Source of the DNA: Thermaceae bacterium
GTDB taxonomy: Bacteria; Deinococcota; Deinococci; Deinococcales; Marinithermaceae
Assembly: GCA_027023345.1 (NCBI GenBank)
Contig: JALVVO010000162.1
Location: 1-37,559 of the forward strand
Reading direction: 5' to 3'
DNA: 37,559 bases
In this document: one piece after another, positions 37,001 to 37,559 of the stretch
Position numbering within the stretch: position 1 is the first letter of the stretch
How the letters are laid out: each line of letters opens with the position of its first letter
The notes under the pieces: generated by a model
What the model was told of the DNA's origin: nothing
The model's database searches: none
Seen by the model: the letters and a program-made list of their open reading frames with translations, nothing else
Position numbers and translations under genes: made by a program

Positions 37001-37559
37001 CGACGGATCTTTGTCGGACGACGAACCTAACAAGGGTCTAGACTATCCCATCTTCACCAAGGTCGCCCTGCAAACAAGTGGCAACAACAAGACGCTACAA
37101 CTGGAGGGCTACGTTGGCACTGCGGATAACCCTCTTTCCGGCTCCTTTACCATCGAGGTCTACAAGGCCGACGACGACGGCAACAACGACGGTGAGGTCG
37201 AGGCGGGCGACGGGGAGAGCGTGCCCCATGGCGAGGGCCGCTGGTACCTGGGCAGCTGCAGCGCTACCGACGGGACCTTCGACTGTACGCTTTCGGTTCC
37301 GGGCGGGGTGAGCCTGGGGGCTGGCGACGCCATCACCGGAACCGCCACCGACGAGGACGGCAACACCTCGGAGTTCGGGGCCAATAAGGCGGTGGCGGAA
37401 AAGTCGCCATACGCTGGGCAGGTGGTCATCAACGAAATTCTGTACCGGGGTACAGGCAACACGGCCGATACCAACGACGAGTTTGTGGAAATCTACAACG
37501 CCGGCGACACCACGGTAGACCTGAGCGGTTGGCGGCTTGCCGATGGTGATCCATTGAGC
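33999..37559 (+). CDS. Giant secreted surface protein: beta-propeller-like N-terminus, SdrD B-like domains, right-handed beta-helix, lamin-tail domain; truncated by window end
   Basis: ATG 33999 (ATGA overlap with preceding stop); MRTLRWLLGALVLAAAFTPALADQQADIGGGAF...; VRGVVWEDSNGDGFKNTHESGIANVTVDLYEDLNNNGQYDSGERLLARDTTGADGSYRIYDLIPGNYVVVV; LEGRVYEDVNGDANLSDAEPRSGVAVYLYQDD; EDRTAQGSLRQFIQNANAI; VITENLLENNTYHGIVFG; VVINEILYRGTGNTADTNDEFVEIYNAGDTTVDLSGWRLADGD. No in-frame stop seen before the window end, so absent from the ORF track. Confidence 0.9.
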   Translation, partial: MRTLRWLLGALVLAAAFTPALADQQADIGGGAFGSVHKNVLYSVDTVSGKATRLATVPDVIGGIDTNASSDGVNSLALNTEDGVMYFTSNTTSDDNNKAIFYYDMVNDQFGILVEDVTLLGVSFSGKGLGSAGAAFYDGRLYFGVETGSSSYQSKIYSLPVSADGKAVPAGATATLEYVSGKYSNFMQWGDFALGASDRGTHLYIGCSVYSGGTFKDKWQVWDLGLLGSQGDETILVNNDKSFGQIGFDLNGNYYFVFGNTNTFAPINLETGDTGSSIDITLDGSTSPDDGSFDAAGIIPWHAEVRGVVWEDSNGDGFKNTHESGIANVTVDLYEDLNNNGQYDSGERLLARDTTGADGSYRIYDLIPGNYVVVVSDQNGVLSGGSFTTPSSASVAVRVNQQKDSVNFGYQHRYTLEGRVYEDVNGDANLSDAEPRSGVAVYLYQDDGDGQPDAGDNFLWQTTTGSDGSYSFTGLADGTYWVVVDSKNVGPSAGFNSGYNQSDVWAEQTYGPKGAWCANPDGQLGTGDPYERTSAGACFGGRRGAVSDNVPSGATSLDEAGDARFEHIAKVEVSGEDVSGIDFGFSFNVVTNTNDQDDDPAEDRTAQGSLRQFIQNANAIQGANAMRFVPAVPTNASGGGGDWWHIDLALDSDNDGTVDILPPITDNDTTVDGTAYSFNNGTTVLNTNRGTVGGDVYVGTGPDGIEGTDDEHYLAPFDRPELEIAGNGAGGGAASASAVLEARGGSSSNRVSNVNIVNLAIYKQFGGQNPATTSSNEAVAFTNATNSVLRNALLGVHADGAPPQNEDESVGIGVRISGSDHVSVSRVYSAYAQVYSAYLDQRNGANTEYITISDFEAGHSGYTTRVSWGDNIAIYNTMNTTVKWVYSHDAQTSNSNAIAYAGAGIEVWYGVQNTVITENLLENNTYHGIVFGQAGYGGDNKEVSVLHNVIRNNNGPGILLAVKDSYEISISKNALYDNEGPGIDIDANSSISENGDGVTPNDGSLSDDEPNKGLDYPIFTKVALQTSGNNKTLQLEGYVGTADNPLSGSFTIEVYKADDDGNNDGEVEAGDGESVPHGEGRWYLGSCSATDGTFDCTLSVPGGVSLGAGDAITGTATDEDGNTSEFGANKAVAEKSPYAGQVVINEILYRGTGNTADTNDEFVEIYNAGDTTVDLSGWRLADGDPLS

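Overview
37.6-kb, very GC-rich bacterial chromosomal window. Gene content, codon bias and TANNNT-type leaderless promoters suggest Deinococcus-Thermus, probably Thermales; this is inference with no database check. Left to right: a partial APH-family kinase (-); a radical SAM protein (+); a NarL-type response regulator, histidine kinase and orphan MalK/UgpC-type ABC ATPase (-); glpX (-); a ten-gene, largely overlapping minus-strand operon (MacB permease, MacB ATPase, MacA/HlyD adaptor, two TolC-like proteins, Yip1-like membrane protein, DUF4097-like protein, ABC permease, ABC ATPase, GntR/YtrA-type regulator) with a palindromic operator over its promoter; uppP, rpsI and rplM (-); rtcA (+); a conserved hypothetical (+); argG-argH-GNAT-carA (+); and a >15-kb cell-surface operon (+). 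The surface operon has a small secreted DUF11-like protein, two DUF11 repeat proteins, a 1808-aa DUF11/Ig plus C-terminal beta-barrel protein, and a very large SdrD-like/beta-helix/lamin-tail protein that runs off the window. The most interesting parts are this surface operon, its switch-like structured RNA leader (about 22395-22564) with mutually exclusive pairings and an intrinsic terminator, a large perfect hairpin between its second and third genes, and the GntR-controlled envelope/efflux operon next to uppP.
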